The notes: generated from the letters alone by a model not told the origin. DNA of 43,512 nt from an uncultured Moraxellaceae bacterium (GCA_937952925.1 CALFYA010000438.1:1-43512), one strand, 5' to 3'; numbered from the stretch's first letter, positions 8,218 through 17,279 are shown. Numbers and translations: made by a program.

Positions 8218-10068
8218 TTAGCTCCAGTCTTTCAGACTGGTGCCTTTTAGGGCTTGGTTAATATTACGGTTCATCCGCTGTGCAGCGAATGCGTTACTGT
8301 GGCTTTTGAGGCGTACCACGGCCATCTCAACGGCAGTCTGACTACTGCCACCGAGGGCTTTTTGTAGCTCAAACATGGCGTCACGCATTTTGACATGCTC
8401 ATCAGGATCAAGCAGATGACCATCTGTTTCCAAGGCTTGCTCAAGTGCCATCAACTCGCGCTCAGCTTCGACTTTGACTTCAAACAGACTGCGTAGTTGC
8501 TGATCTTCTTTGGCGTACTGAAAGCCTTCATTGAGTAGGCGAGCCGTATCTGTCTCAGATAAACCATAAGACGGCTTAATCACAATCTCGCTATGCACGT
8601 TGCTGGTGGTTTCACGCGCAGTGACCGCCAACAAGCCATCGGCGTCAATCTTGAACGTCACTTCAATCCGCGCACTGCCTGCCAACATCGGCGGAATTCC
8701 ACGCAGCTCAAAGCGTCCCAATGAGCGGCAATGATCCACCATATCGCGCTCACCCTGCACCACATGGATCAACATGGCGGTTTGACCATCTTTGTAGGTG
8801 GTGAACTCTTGTTGGCGTGCCACCGGAATCGGGGTATTGCGTGGGATAATCCGCTCCACCAAGCCACCCATGGTCTCAAGACCCAGTGAGAGTGGGGTGA
8901 CATCGAGCAGCAGTGCGCCATCAGTGCGATTACCCACCAACTGATCGGCGGATAATGCAGCACCCAAGGCCACGACTTGATCAGGATTGATGGTACACAG
9001 CGGCTTTTGCCCAAAAAATTGCTCTACCGCATGGTGAATACGGGGAATACGAGTCGAACCACCCACCAACACCACTGCATCGACCTGAGCAATCTGTCGT
9101 TTGGCATCGCGCAGCACACGCTTGCACACCGCCAAGCAACGTTCAACCACCGGCTCAATCAGTTTGTCAAAGGTGGTTTGATCCAATTCACCTTTCCAAT
9201 TTGACCAGTGGATGGTCACGCTATTGGTTTGGCTAAGCTGCTCTTTGACACGACGTGATTCTTGCGCCAAGCGCTGTTGGTCAGCAGGAGTCAGATGAAT
9301 GTGACCCGCTTGTTGGCAAATCCAACGTCCCACCAAGCGATCAATATTATCACCACCAAGCGCGGTATGGCCGCCGGTGGCGAGTACTTCGTATACCCCT
9401 TGGTTGAGCCGCAAAATCGACACATCAAAAGTACCGCCACCCAAATCAAACACCACTTGGATTTGATCTGGTTTACTTTCGGCAGTACGGTCTAAACCAT
9501 AGGCAATCGCAGCAGCGGTCGGCTCATTGAGTAAGCGTAAGACATTGAGTCCTGCTAGTTGTGCTGCATCACGGGTGGCATGCCGCTGCGCTTCATCAAA
9601 ATACGCAGGAACCGTGATCACCACACCGGTCAATTCACCCCCAAGGCTGTCTTCGGCGCGTAGACGCAGGGCTTTGAGAATATCAGTCGAAATCTCTACA
9701 GGGGTTTTACGACCTTGTGCGGTCATAAACGCAGGCATCTCGTGATCGTGACCCAGCAACTGATAGGGGTGATCAAAACGAATGTCTTCGAGCGAACGCC
9801 CCATAAAGCGTTTGACAGAACTGATGGTGTTGGCAGGGTCTTTGACTGCCCACGGTTGAGCGTGATAACCCACCTGTGTGTCCTGATGACCATAATGCAC
9901 CACAGAAGGCAGCAACACGCGTCCCTCTGCATCTGGTAAAACCGCTGCTTGGCCAGACCGAACCGTAGCAACGAGAGAATGCGTCGTCCCCAAATCAATC
10001 CCAACCGCCAAGCGATGTTGGTGTGGGGCTGTCGATTGACCGGGTTCGGCGATCTGAAGCAGCGCCAT
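8218..10068 (-). CDS. hscA: Fe-S assembly Hsp70 chaperone HscA
   Basis: A specialised Hsp70 that, with HscB, releases clusters from IscU by recognising its LPPVK motif. The product is 616 residues from the ATG at 10068, the same length as E. coli HscA. Visible motifs are the N-terminal phosphate-binding GIDLGTTHSLVA (residues 23-34), VFDLGGGTFDVSIL, and VVLVGGSTRIPRI before the substrate-binding domain. The TTG five codons upstream (10083) is a possible alternative start. It lies between hscB and fdx in the Isc operon. Confidence 0.97.
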   Translation of the reverse strand: MALLQIAEPGQSTAPHQHRLAVGIDLGTTHSLVATVRSGQAAVLPDAEGRVLLPSVVHYGHQDTQVGYHAQPWAVKDPANTISSVKRFMGRSLEDIRFDHPYQLLGHDHEMPAFMTAQGRKTPVEISTDILKALRLRAEDSLGGELTGVVITVPAYFDEAQRHATRDAAQLAGLNVLRLLNEPTAAAIAYGLDRTAESKPDQIQVVFDLGGGTFDVSILRLNQGVYEVLATGGHTALGGDNIDRLVGRWICQQAGHIHLTPADQQRLAQESRRVKEQLSQTNSVTIHWSNWKGELDQTTFDKLIEPVVERCLAVCKRVLRDAKRQIAQVDAVVLVGGSTRIPRIHHAVEQFFGQKPLCTINPDQVVALGAALSADQLVGNRTDGALLLDVTPLSLGLETMGGLVERIIPRNTPIPVARQQEFTTYKDGQTAMLIHVVQGERDMVDHCRSLGRFELRGIPPMLAGSARIEVTFKIDADGLLAVTARETTSNVHSEIVIKPSYGLSETDTARLLNEGFQYAKEDQQLRSLFEVKVEAERELMALEQALETDGHLLDPDEHVKMRDAMFELQKALGGSSQTAVEMAVVRLKSHSNAFAAQRMNRNINQALKGTSLKDWS

Positions 10069-10136
10069 GGTGAAAATTCCCAAATAAGCCGGTGGAAAAC
10101 AGGATGCTGAGTGTAACGAAAGCGATCAGCTATCGT

Positions 10137-10652
10137 TTAGAAATCATCATCGAGGTCGCTGTCAAAATCATCAAAACGATCTTCAGCACGATCAATATCG
10201 GCCAAGACCCGTTGCATAAATGCCAATTTGCGGGCGGTATCGCGGGCTTCGATCCAGTCTTCATCATCAAGATCAATCACAAACTCGCGGGATAGGGCAT
10301 CCAGCCATTGCTGCACTTCCATCCGTAAGCTTGCCAGCTCAATGCCAGACTCCGCCTCATCGAGCTGCTCACGGAGCTCTAGCGCATGTTGCAAAAAGTC
10401 AGAATCACCAATCGATTGCTCAAGTCCGCCGCCTTGTTGGCGTAGGTTCAACAGATAGGCTGCACGGCGATCGGCCATACGCAGCACATCATAGGCTTGA
10501 TTGACGAGAGTGGATAAACGCAAGGCTTCCTGCGCATCAAACCCATTTTGGTCAGGATGATAACGCTGTTGCAGCTCACGATAACGCGATGACAAGACAT
10601 CCGCATCAATCTCAAACTGAACGGGAAGGCCAAATAGCTCAAAGTGATTCAA
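10137..10652 (-). CDS. hscB: Fe-S assembly J-domain co-chaperone HscB
   Basis: HscB carries IscU to HscA and stimulates its ATPase. From a TTG start at 10652 the product is 171 residues, equal to E. coli HscB, with the J-domain HPD at residues 32-34 as in that protein. TTG is preferred because GGAG sits 6 bases before it and no ATG is available; an upstream in-frame TTG at 10673 has no better support. The C-terminus ends in an unusually acidic tail (DRFDDFDSDLDDDF). It is followed by hscA after 68 bases, the widest gap inside the operon. Confidence 0.93.
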   Translation of the reverse strand: MNHFELFGLPVQFEIDADVLSSRYRELQQRYHPDQNGFDAQEALRLSTLVNQAYDVLRMADRRAAYLLNLRQQGGGLEQSIGDSDFLQHALELREQLDEAESGIELASLRMEVQQWLDALSREFVIDLDDEDWIEARDTARKLAFMQRVLADIDRAEDRFDDFDSDLDDDF

Positions 10653-10731
10653 CGCAAACTCCAAACAGGCCAACGCAGCACAGCATCAGCCTGTAAAGAA
10701 TAAAAGACGGCAAATGATAGCAAGTCTGGCT

Positions 10732-11052
10732 TTATACCGTAAATGACTCGCCGCACCCACATTCACCTTTTTGATTGGGATTACGGAACTCGAAGCCTTC
10801 GTTGAGACCATTTTTCACGTAGTCCATCTCAAGACCATTGAGATAGACCATGCTTTTGGGATCCACAAAGACATTCACACCATGCGAGTCAAAACGCGCA
10901 TCGTGTGGATCAGCCTGATCGACAAATTCGAGCACATAGGCGAGTCCCGAACATCCTGAGGTTTTAACCGCGACACGAATCCCTTCACCTTTGCCACGAT
11001 TGGCCAAGAAGTCCCGAACATGCGAGGCCGCGCGTTCACTTAAATGGATCAT
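10732..11052 (-). CDS. iscA: A-type iron-sulfur carrier IscA
   Basis: A 106-residue A-type carrier that delivers clusters to apo-targets. The three ligand cysteines are present: C34 in TSGCSGLAY and C98/C100 in GECGCGESF, one residue off E. coli numbering. The ATG at 11052 has GGAG with a 6-base spacer. It lies between iscU and hscB in the conventional order. Confidence 0.96.
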   Translation of the reverse strand: MIHLSERAASHVRDFLANRGKGEGIRVAVKTSGCSGLAYVLEFVDQADPHDARFDSHGVNVFVDPKSMVYLNGLEMDYVKNGLNEGFEFRNPNQKGECGCGESFTV

Positions 11053-11085
11053 GATGGTCTCCGACTGCCGAAGTAATCGCCCATA

Positions 11086-11475
11086 TTAGGCGTCTGGTTG
11101 CTGTTTGCTACGATAGTCTTCAATCGCGGCTTTGATGGCATCTTCGGCCAATACCGAGCAGTGAACTTTGACCGGAGGGAGCGCCAACTCTTCAGCGATT
11201 TGCGAGTTTTTGATCTCTTGGGCTTGATCCAAGGTTTTACCCTTCAACCATTCAGTCACCAAAGAGCTAGAAGCAATTGCCGAGCCACAGCCATAGGTCT
11301 TAAAGCGAGCTTCTTCGATGACACCTTGATCGTTGACTTGGATTTGCAAACGCATCACGTCACCACAAGCGGGTGCACCGACCATACCTGTGCCGACGTT
11401 TTCTGCGTTTTTGTCCAATACGCCCACATTACGTGGGTTTTCGTAGTGGTCGATGACTTTGTTGCTATAGGCCAT
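11086..11475 (-). CDS. iscU: Iron-sulfur cluster scaffold IscU
   Basis: The scaffold on which IscS sulfur and iron are assembled. In the 129-residue product the ligand cysteines C37, C63 and C106 and the HscA-recognition motif LPPVK (99-103) occupy the E. coli positions. The ATG at 11475 has GGAG 7 bases upstream. It follows iscS by 71 bases. Confidence 0.97.
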   Translation of the reverse strand: MAYSNKVIDHYENPRNVGVLDKNAENVGTGMVGAPACGDVMRLQIQVNDQGVIEEARFKTYGCGSAIASSSLVTEWLKGKTLDQAQEIKNSQIAEELALPPVKVHCSVLAEDAIKAAIEDYRSKQQPDA

Positions 11476-11546
11476 GATGCTTCTCCAAACCTCGGGGTCA
11501 GCTAAAATCTTGCGAAGGCCGCAGCCTTCGTCACATTACATCACGC

Positions 11547-12764
11547 TTAGTGGGCAGCCCACTGAACGCTTGCCAAATCAATCCCGTCTTTGTACATATC
11601 CCAAAGCGGGGAGAGTTCACGCAGTTTTTCAACGGCAAAACGGGCATGTGCCAAGACTTGGTCAATGTCGTCTTCGGTGGTAAAACGACCCAAGCTAAAG
11701 CGAATCGAGCTGTGTGCCAACTCATCGGGCAGGCCAAGCGCACGCAGCACATACGATGGCTCAAGTGTCGCGGAGGTACAGGCCGAACCTGAGGACACGG
11801 CCACGTCTTTGAGCGACATCATCAACGATTCGCCTTCGATGAAGTTGAAGCTGACGTTCAGGGTGTTGGCGACATGATGCTGCTCATCACCGTTCAAATA
11901 CACTTCTTCAAGATCACGCAGGCCATTCCACAGACGGTCACGCAAAACTTTGAGACGTGCTTGTTCAGCCACCATCTCACGGCCAGCGAGTTCAAAGGCT
12001 TCACCCATACCCACCAATTGATGAGTCGCAAGGGTGCCCGAACGCATACCGCGCTCATGACCACCCCCATGCATTTGCGCCTTCAGGCGCACGCGTGGGC
12101 TACGACGCACAAACAGCGCACCCACCCCTTTGGGACCATAGCTCTTGTGGGCGGAGAAACTCATCAAATCGACTTTGAGGGTCGATAGATCGATGGCCAC
12201 TTTACCAGTGGCTTGAGCCGCATCCACATGGAAATAAATGCCGCGTGCACGAGTCATTTCACCAATCGCAGCCACATCAGTGACCGTGCCCAACTCGTTA
12301 TTGACCATCATCAACGATACCAAGATGGTATCGGGACGCAGTGCCGCTTCTACAACCGCCGGATTGATTAAGCCAGTGCGTGGCTCTGGATCCAGATAAG
12401 TGACCTCAAAGCCTTCATCTTCGAGCTGGCGGCAAGTGTCGAGCACGGCTTTGTGTTCGATTTTGCTGGTGACGATGTGCTTGCCTTTTTTGTGATAAAA
12501 GTGCGCAACACCTTTGATCGCCAAATTGTTGGATTCGGTAGCACCCGATGTCCACACAATTTCGCGTGGGTCAGCATGCACCAAATCAGCCACTTGTTGA
12601 CGGGCATGTTCGACCGCTTCTTCAGCTTGCCAGCCATAACCATGCGAACGCGACGCTGGGTTGCCAAACACGCCATCTAGCGTCATATGTTGCATCATCT
12701 TCTCGGCAACACGCGGATCTACAGGCGTGGTTGCAGCATAGTCTAGATAGATCGGACGCTTCAT
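11547..12764 (-). CDS. iscS: Cysteine desulfurase IscS
   Basis: A PLP enzyme that takes sulfur from cysteine for Fe-S clusters and for tRNA thiolation through MnmA. The 405-residue product has the PLP lysine K207 in SAHKSYGPKG and the persulfide-forming cysteine C329 in SSGSACTSATLEPSYVL. The ATG overlaps the iscR stop by 4 bases (ATGA), so translation is probably coupled; no clear SD is present. Confidence 0.98.
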   Translation of the reverse strand: MKRPIYLDYAATTPVDPRVAEKMMQHMTLDGVFGNPASRSHGYGWQAEEAVEHARQQVADLVHADPREIVWTSGATESNNLAIKGVAHFYHKKGKHIVTSKIEHKAVLDTCRQLEDEGFEVTYLDPEPRTGLINPAVVEAALRPDTILVSLMMVNNELGTVTDVAAIGEMTRARGIYFHVDAAQATGKVAIDLSTLKVDLMSFSAHKSYGPKGVGALFVRRSPRVRLKAQMHGGGHERGMRSGTLATHQLVGMGEAFELAGREMVAEQARLKVLRDRLWNGLRDLEEVYLNGDEQHHVANTLNVSFNFIEGESLMMSLKDVAVSSGSACTSATLEPSYVLRALGLPDELAHSSIRFSLGRFTTEDDIDQVLAHARFAVEKLRELSPLWDMYKDGIDLASVQWAAH

Positions 12765-13240
12765 GACGACACACTCGATACAGGTAAAAGGGACGCTTTG
12801 TCGCTTTGCGACTGTTGGCGTAAAACAACGGCTTGGACGTTTTGACGTTCGATCAACCCACCCAAGGTAATGCCCGCCAGATAATCTTCGATGCGTGCAG
12901 ACAACTCATGCCAGAGGTCATGGGTTAGACACATCGCACCATGATGGCAGTTGCCATTACCATCACAACGGGTGGCATCTACGGATTCATTGACGGCAGC
13001 AATAATCTCAAGCACGGCAATTTGATCAGCAGGTTTTGCCAACCGATAACCACCACCCGCACCGCGCACACTAGCAACTAAGCCATGCCGTTTGAGTTTG
13101 GCAAACAATTGCTCAAGATAAGCCACCGAGATTGACTGACGTCCTGCAATCTCAGACAACGTAATCGTTTGCTCTGGTGGTTGTAGAGCCAAATCAAGAA
13201 GGGCAGTGACCGCATAGCGACCGCGAGTCGTCAGGCGCAT
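12761..13240 (-). CDS. iscR: Rrf2-family [2Fe-2S] regulator IscR
   Basis: IscR holds a [2Fe-2S] cluster and in that form represses the isc operon; the apo form controls other targets. The 159-residue product has an N-terminal winged helix (residues 1-70, RLTTRGRYAVTALLDLAL) and cluster ligands C92, C98, C104 and H107, identical in position to E. coli IscR. It is the first gene of the operon and reads from a promoter overlapped by an IscR type 1 site, so autoregulation is very likely. Confidence 0.97.
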   Translation of the reverse strand: MRLTTRGRYAVTALLDLALQPPEQTITLSEIAGRQSISVAYLEQLFAKLKRHGLVASVRGAGGGYRLAKPADQIAVLEIIAAVNESVDATRCDGNGNCHHGAMCLTHDLWHELSARIEDYLAGITLGGLIERQNVQAVVLRQQSQSDKASLLPVSSVSS

Positions 13241-13274
13241 GGTGTTCTCGACGCTGTGGCGATGGAATATGTAT

Positions 13275-13308
13275 AGTTTAGAGAATTCCGACTAATTTAG
13301 TCAAGATT
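13275..13308 (-). promoter_or_regulatory. iscR promoter with IscR type 1 operator
   Basis: Read on the minus strand, TTGACT (13304-13299) and TAAACT (13280-13275) with an 18-base spacer form a sigma70-type promoter. The segment 13308-13284 contains CTTGACTAAATTAGTCGG, matching the central part of the published type 1 consensus (YYGACTRWWWYAGTCRR) throughout. The -35 box lies inside the operator, as in E. coli. This is a sequence match only. Confidence 0.85.
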
Positions 13309-13371
13309 AAATGCTGGGCAAACATGAACCGTATAGGTTGTGTTTAATAAGAACTTAAAGCGGGCAGCATT

Positions 13372-14037
13372 CTACATCTGAATCAATAAAAAAGCGATGA
13401 TCAGAACCAACAAGACGCCCACAACGCTCACCCCCCAAAGGACACGTTGATAGCGATACTGCAGCTGACGGTACTGATAGGCATGCTCATGCAACTGGAG
13501 GTTTAAGTCTTCAATGGTTTTGTGTTGCTCGTCTACTTGCTTTTGCAAACGACGCATGCGCTTTACATTGTATTTGGGTTCTTTTTCGACAGGATCATGT
13601 TCATCATCTCCCCACACCCCACGCCACCAATTGCGCATAATGTGCTGAATGTTGAATAGATTCATCAAGGCTTGTAGCGATTGAACCAACTCGTCATCGC
13701 CTTCGACCCGAATTTTTTCGAGGATATGTGGAGGAGCGGTCATAAATGCACGAGTCAAATCGGGAATCGATGCAGTGACCACACCATCAATCATCCGACC
13801 TTCAGGCAAGGCAAAATCCAGCAACACGCCTTTACTGGTAAACGTGGCATAAAACGTATCGGCTGGAAAATAAGTACGAACCTCAATCAATGCTTCACGC
13901 TGAATCAGCGCACGCGCTTGCTGACGCGAGCTTCGATCGGTCTTGAGTAAAAACGTGAGCAGAGACTCGAGAACGATCAGCAGCACCGTTTGCACAGGAT
14001 GGCGATGGTCGTCATCACGCTGCTCTTGCTCACTCAT
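13372..14037 (-). CDS. SCP2-like lipid-binding domain protein with coiled coil and C-terminal membrane anchor
   Basis: A 221-residue protein. Residues 30-130 resemble an SCP2/UbiJ-type lipid-binding domain (VLLDFALPEGRMIDGVVTASIPDL; IRVEGDDELVQSLQALM). Residues 160-195 form a probable coiled coil (MRRLQKQVDEQHKTIEDLNL), and the last 25 are one hydrophobic helix ending in QM at the C-terminus. UbiJ also has an N-terminal SCP2 domain and coiled coil and helps ubiquinone synthesis, but this gene is not beside ubiE/ubiB, so I do not transfer that name. It lies alone, divergent from the phasin-like gene. Confidence 0.65.
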   Translation of the reverse strand: MSEQEQRDDDHRHPVQTVLLIVLESLLTFLLKTDRSSRQQARALIQREALIEVRTYFPADTFYATFTSKGVLLDFALPEGRMIDGVVTASIPDLTRAFMTAPPHILEKIRVEGDDELVQSLQALMNLFNIQHIMRNWWRGVWGDDEHDPVEKEPKYNVKRMRRLQKQVDEQHKTIEDLNLQLHEHAYQYRQLQYRYQRVLWGVSVVGVLLVLIIAFLLIQM

Positions 14038-14282
14038 TCCACCACCACTCCCTGACTCGGTAGATCACTCACAGGACGCCAACCGCGTGCTGTGTGACTT
14101 GACCCTGACAAAATTTAAGCTTGATCTGCCATAGTGGATAAATTGTTTAGAAAGTCAAGAGCGTGTCAGACACTTTTTAAGTGAATCACCGATGTATTCC
14201 GTTAATATTGGCTGTTTTGCTCAAACTCCCTGTATGATAGCGGGAGTATTTTGCTGTGCTGGCCTTAAAAAGGATGACCCTC

Positions 14283-14732
14283 ATGACTGCTCCTGACCAA
14301 TTGCCCACCGAAGACACTCAGGAAACAGCTCCTCGTCGTGCATCCCGACGCAAAAGTGCCGTAGACTTTCGCAAATATACCCAACAAATCTGGCTCGCTG
14401 GCTTAGGCGCGTTTTCGCGTGCAGAAGAAGAGGGCGGTCGTCTGTTTGATTCACTGGTCAAAGTTGGTGAAGAGCTGGAGTCCAAAACCACCGATATCGC
14501 CGAAAACACCGTGGGTGCTGTCGAAGAAGTCCGTGAAAAAGTCAGCGAACGCGTGATTGATACCAAAGGCCGCGTCGAACGCGCCCTAGATGAAACCGTC
14601 TCCAAAATTGGTTTGGCCTCACATCGTGAAGTCATTCAGTTGACTGAGCTGATTGAGCGTTTAACGATTCGGGTTGAACAACTCACCGAAGAAGTCCGCG
14701 CATTACGTCGCGAACAAGAGTCGAACGATTAA
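14283..14732 (+). CDS. Phasin-family (polyhydroxyalkanoate granule-associated) protein
   Basis: A 149-residue protein of the PhaF/PhaI type: residues 25-45 carry YTQQIWLAGLGAFSRAEEEG, the phasin signature, followed by long amphipathic helices rich in E, K and V with a terminal coiled coil (IERLTIRVEQLTEEVRALRR). Such proteins coat PHA granules, but many bacteria without PHA synthase also carry them; no pha gene lies here. The ATG at 14283 has AGGA 8 bases upstream; the ATG at 14274 directly abuts the SD and is less likely. A 7-bp inverted repeat follows the stop. Confidence 0.85.
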   Translation: MTAPDQLPTEDTQETAPRRASRRKSAVDFRKYTQQIWLAGLGAFSRAEEEGGRLFDSLVKVGEELESKTTDIAENTVGAVEEVREKVSERVIDTKGRVERALDETVSKIGLASHREVIQLTELIERLTIRVEQLTEEVRALRREQESND

Positions 14733-14747
14733 CAGCCAAAATCTGCA

Positions 14748-14808
14748 TTTTGTCGTTTAGTTCGACAAAAGATGGCTCAAACCCAGCATTTTCGGGCATT
14801 TGAGCCAT
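14748..14808 (+). terminator. Two successive hairpins after the phasin-like gene
   Basis: The first stem is TTTTGTCG / CGACAAAA (14748-14755 with 14763-14770). The second is ATGGCTCAAA / TTTGAGCCAT (14772-14781 with 14799-14808). Neither has a run of T behind it on the plus strand, so terminator function is tentative; both are perfect stems and fill most of the gap before hupB. Confidence 0.45.
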
Positions 14809-14817
14809 ACTCTGTGC

Positions 14818-14846
14818 TTGTGTTAGCTGCAAGCCGTTGTTATAAA
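14818..14846 (+). promoter_or_regulatory. Candidate hupB promoter
   Basis: TTGTGT (14818-14823) and TATAAA (14841-14846) with a 17-base spacer fit a sigma70 promoter about 55 bases ahead of hupB. AGGC-TCAAC-GCCT immediately at and after the -10 box makes a short inverted repeat. Sequence match only. Confidence 0.6.
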
Positions 14847-14901
14847 GGCTCAACGCCTATAGACAGGCCACCATCTAGACAACACAGAGGATGCTTTTTC
14901 C

Positions 14902-15174
14902 ATGAATAAATCGGAACTGATTGACGCAATCGCCAGTAAGGGAGATCTGACTAAGGCGCAAGCGGGTCAAGCATTGGATGCACTGATCGCAGCAGTCAGT
15001 GAAAGCCTGAAAGACGGTGGCAATGTCACCTTGGTTGGCTTTGGCACATTTAGCGTCAAAGAGCGTCCAGCTCGTACAGGCCGCAACCCGAAAACTGGCG
15101 AAGCCATCGACATCGCAGCAAGCAAAATTCCAGCGTTCAAAGCTGGCAAAGGCTTGAAAGACGCGGTCAACTAA
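14902..15174 (+). CDS. hupB: DNA-binding protein HU-beta
   Basis: A 90-residue nucleoid protein of the HU/IHF fold that bends DNA without strong sequence preference. It has the dimer core VGFGTFSVKERPAR and the DNA-binding arm GRNPKTGEAIDI, and starts MNKSELID like E. coli HU-beta. AGAGGA lies about 12 bases before the ATG. A strong terminator follows directly and separates it from ppiD, although hupB-ppiD adjacency is conserved in many gammaproteobacteria. Confidence 0.96.
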   Translation: MNKSELIDAIASKGDLTKAQAGQALDALIAAVSESLKDGGNVTLVGFGTFSVKERPARTGRNPKTGEAIDIAASKIPAFKAGKGLKDAVN

Positions 15175-15191
15175 TTGCTGACCAGCAAAAG

Positions 15192-15213
15192 CGCGCCGAT
15201 TGGCGCGTTTTTT
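15192..15213 (+). terminator. Intrinsic terminator of hupB
   Basis: Stem CGCGCC / GGCGCG with loop GATT, followed by six T. An upstream AAAAG can pair with part of the T run and lengthen the stem. Confidence 0.9.
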
Positions 15214-15315
15214 GTTTAAAACTCTGAAGAATTGCACAATGTTGCAAGATCGCACTTTTAAATTTGACGTGAGTCAGTAGACTGTAGCGCGTCGAGAAAA
15301 CCCCTCAGGATGACT

Positions 15316-17223
15316 ATGGAAGCGTTTCGCACCCTCATCAAAGGCTGGTTGGGCAAAGTCCTGCTGGCTATTTTTTTAGTTCCTTTTGCGCTCGTTGGGA
15401 TCGAAGGTTATTTTTCTGGGGGGAACTCAGTCAACGAAGTTGCCCATGTCGGTGACCAAATTGTGTACAAGAGTCAGTTTGATCAAACCGTGTCACGTCA
15501 GCGTGACGAGTTGCTCAAACAGGTCAACAACCAAACCGATAAAATTGATGAAAACAGCCTGCGTGATCTGGTGTTAAACCAATTGGTTAATCAAGCCTTG
15601 CTGCAACATCAAGCCAAAACGCTCGGCTTTTCGATTGGCGATGCTCAAATTATTGAATTGATTCACAAAGAGCCGTCATTTCAAGAAAATGGTAAGTTTT
15701 CTGAGAAGCTGTTTCAGGATTATCTGCAACGTAGTGGGCAAGACAGCAAAACACTGATTGCAGACATTCACCGTCAATATGCCTTACAGCTGTTTGCAGG
15801 TGGCCTGCAAAACACCGGATTTACCGTGCCGAGCGAACTCAATCGCATCATGGCCATCCAAAAAGAACAGCGTCATTTGCATTTGGCAAATCTGCCGCTC
15901 GCCAATTACATGGCCAAAGTGCAAGTCACCGATGATCAAATTGCCAAATACTACAACAGCAACAAAGCCAAGTTTAAAACATCAGAAAGCGTTGACCTTG
16001 AATATGTGGTACTCGATGCAACACCATTTCTGAGCAAAATCCAGATCACTGATGCCGATCTGCAAGCGCCTTATCAAGCGTTGGTCAAAGCATCCCAAGC
16101 CAATAATGAGCGCCAAGCCCAGCATATTTTGATTAATGTGGACGACAAAACCAAAGACGCTGATGCCAAAAAGAAAGCAGATGAGTTGTACGCCCGCATC
16201 CAAAAAGGTGAGGATTTTGCTGCATTGGCCAAGCGGTTTTCACAAGATGCTGGCTCTGCTGTAGCCGGTGGTGATCTGGGTTTTGCAGCAAAAGGCACTT
16301 ATGTTGCTGAGTTTGAAGCAACTTTGGATAAACTAAAACCCAATGAAGTGTCACAGCCGGTCAAAACTCAATATGGCTATCACATCATCAAACTGCTGGC
16401 CGTGCGTCAAACAGCCGCACCGACCTTTGACAGTGTGAAAGCACAGCTCACTGCGGAAGCCACCAAAACAAAACTCGATAGCCTGTACAACGATGCAGTC
16501 AATCAGCTCAACGAATTGGCGGTAGAAAGCAGTAGTTTGGTTGAATTGGCAAAAGCCTATCAACTCATGATACAAAAATCGCCTGTATTTGGTCGTGCTG
16601 GTGGAGCGGGGGATTTGTCTGCACCTGAAGTGGTCAGTACTGCATTTAGCGATGAGGCCTTGATTGACCAACGGATTTCGAGTGGGCTGAGTGTGGGTGA
16701 GAATCGCACCTTGTGGCTGCAATCGAAAAACCACAAACCGATGCGCGAACAAAGTCTGGCAGAAGCCAAATTGCAAGCCAAGGCGGCGCTGTTGCAACAA
16801 GAAGCGGTCAAGTTAGCCAAGCAAGATGCCGACCGGATTGCCGCTGCACTCAACAAAGGGACAGCACCGGATGCGGTACAAGCAGAATTTAAGGTCATGT
16901 TTATGGATGTGGGTGTGCTGGGTCGCATGACTGGCTTGCCAGATCCAAGCTTGCAAATTGCAGCATTTGGCTTGCCACAACCCGCTGCCAATCAATGGCG
17001 CGCCAAAACGGTTGAAGGAAAGTCAGCAGACTCTGTTTCTGTCGTGGCGATCAGCGAAATCATCAAATCCACTGAGGAGATGCCCGCTGAACAACGCGAG
17101 CAAGCCCAAAAAAGTCTAGCAGGGCTGACCGGTCAGCAAGAGTTGCTCGATTATATTGAGTACCTCAAAGCCAATACCAAGATCAAGAAGCAAGACGTCA
17201 AGTCGGCAGACCCAGCGTCTTAA
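15316..17223 (+). CDS. ppiD: Membrane-anchored periplasmic chaperone/peptidyl-prolyl isomerase PpiD
   Basis: About 635 residues. An N-terminal inner-membrane anchor (residues 14-32, KVLLAIFLVPFALVGIEG) is followed by a SurA-like N-terminal chaperone region and a parvulin domain at about residues 260-365 (QAQHILINVDD, then GGDLGFAAKGTYV and YGYHIIKLL). PpiD helps newly exported proteins leave the Sec translocon. The ATG at 15316 has AGGA with a 5-base spacer; the ATG at 15310 overlaps that SD. A perfect terminator follows the stop. Confidence 0.93.
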   Translation: MEAFRTLIKGWLGKVLLAIFLVPFALVGIEGYFSGGNSVNEVAHVGDQIVYKSQFDQTVSRQRDELLKQVNNQTDKIDENSLRDLVLNQLVNQALLQHQAKTLGFSIGDAQIIELIHKEPSFQENGKFSEKLFQDYLQRSGQDSKTLIADIHRQYALQLFAGGLQNTGFTVPSELNRIMAIQKEQRHLHLANLPLANYMAKVQVTDDQIAKYYNSNKAKFKTSESVDLEYVVLDATPFLSKIQITDADLQAPYQALVKASQANNERQAQHILINVDDKTKDADAKKKADELYARIQKGEDFAALAKRFSQDAGSAVAGGDLGFAAKGTYVAEFEATLDKLKPNEVSQPVKTQYGYHIIKLLAVRQTAAPTFDSVKAQLTAEATKTKLDSLYNDAVNQLNELAVESSSLVELAKAYQLMIQKSPVFGRAGGAGDLSAPEVVSTAFSDEALIDQRISSGLSVGENRTLWLQSKNHKPMREQSLAEAKLQAKAALLQQEAVKLAKQDADRIAAALNKGTAPDAVQAEFKVMFMDVGVLGRMTGLPDPSLQIAAFGLPQPAANQWRAKTVEGKSADSVSVVAISEIIKSTEEMPAEQREQAQKSLAGLTGQQELLDYIEYLKANTKIKKQDVKSADPAS

Positions 17224-17236
17224 TGTGAAGTGAGAG

Positions 17237-17263
17237 TACCCACCAACACGGTGGGTATTTTTT
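17237..17263 (+). terminator. Intrinsic terminator of ppiD
   Basis: Perfect 8-bp stem TACCCACC / GGTGGGTA with a 5-base loop AACAC, followed by six T. Confidence 0.92.
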
Positions 17264-17279
17264 CAGATCCTTTATTTAA

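Noticed and set aside
14748..14808. Small RNA gene made of two hairpins between the phasin gene and hupB
   Set aside because: No promoter or T run defines an independent transcript; more simply the end of the phasin mRNA.
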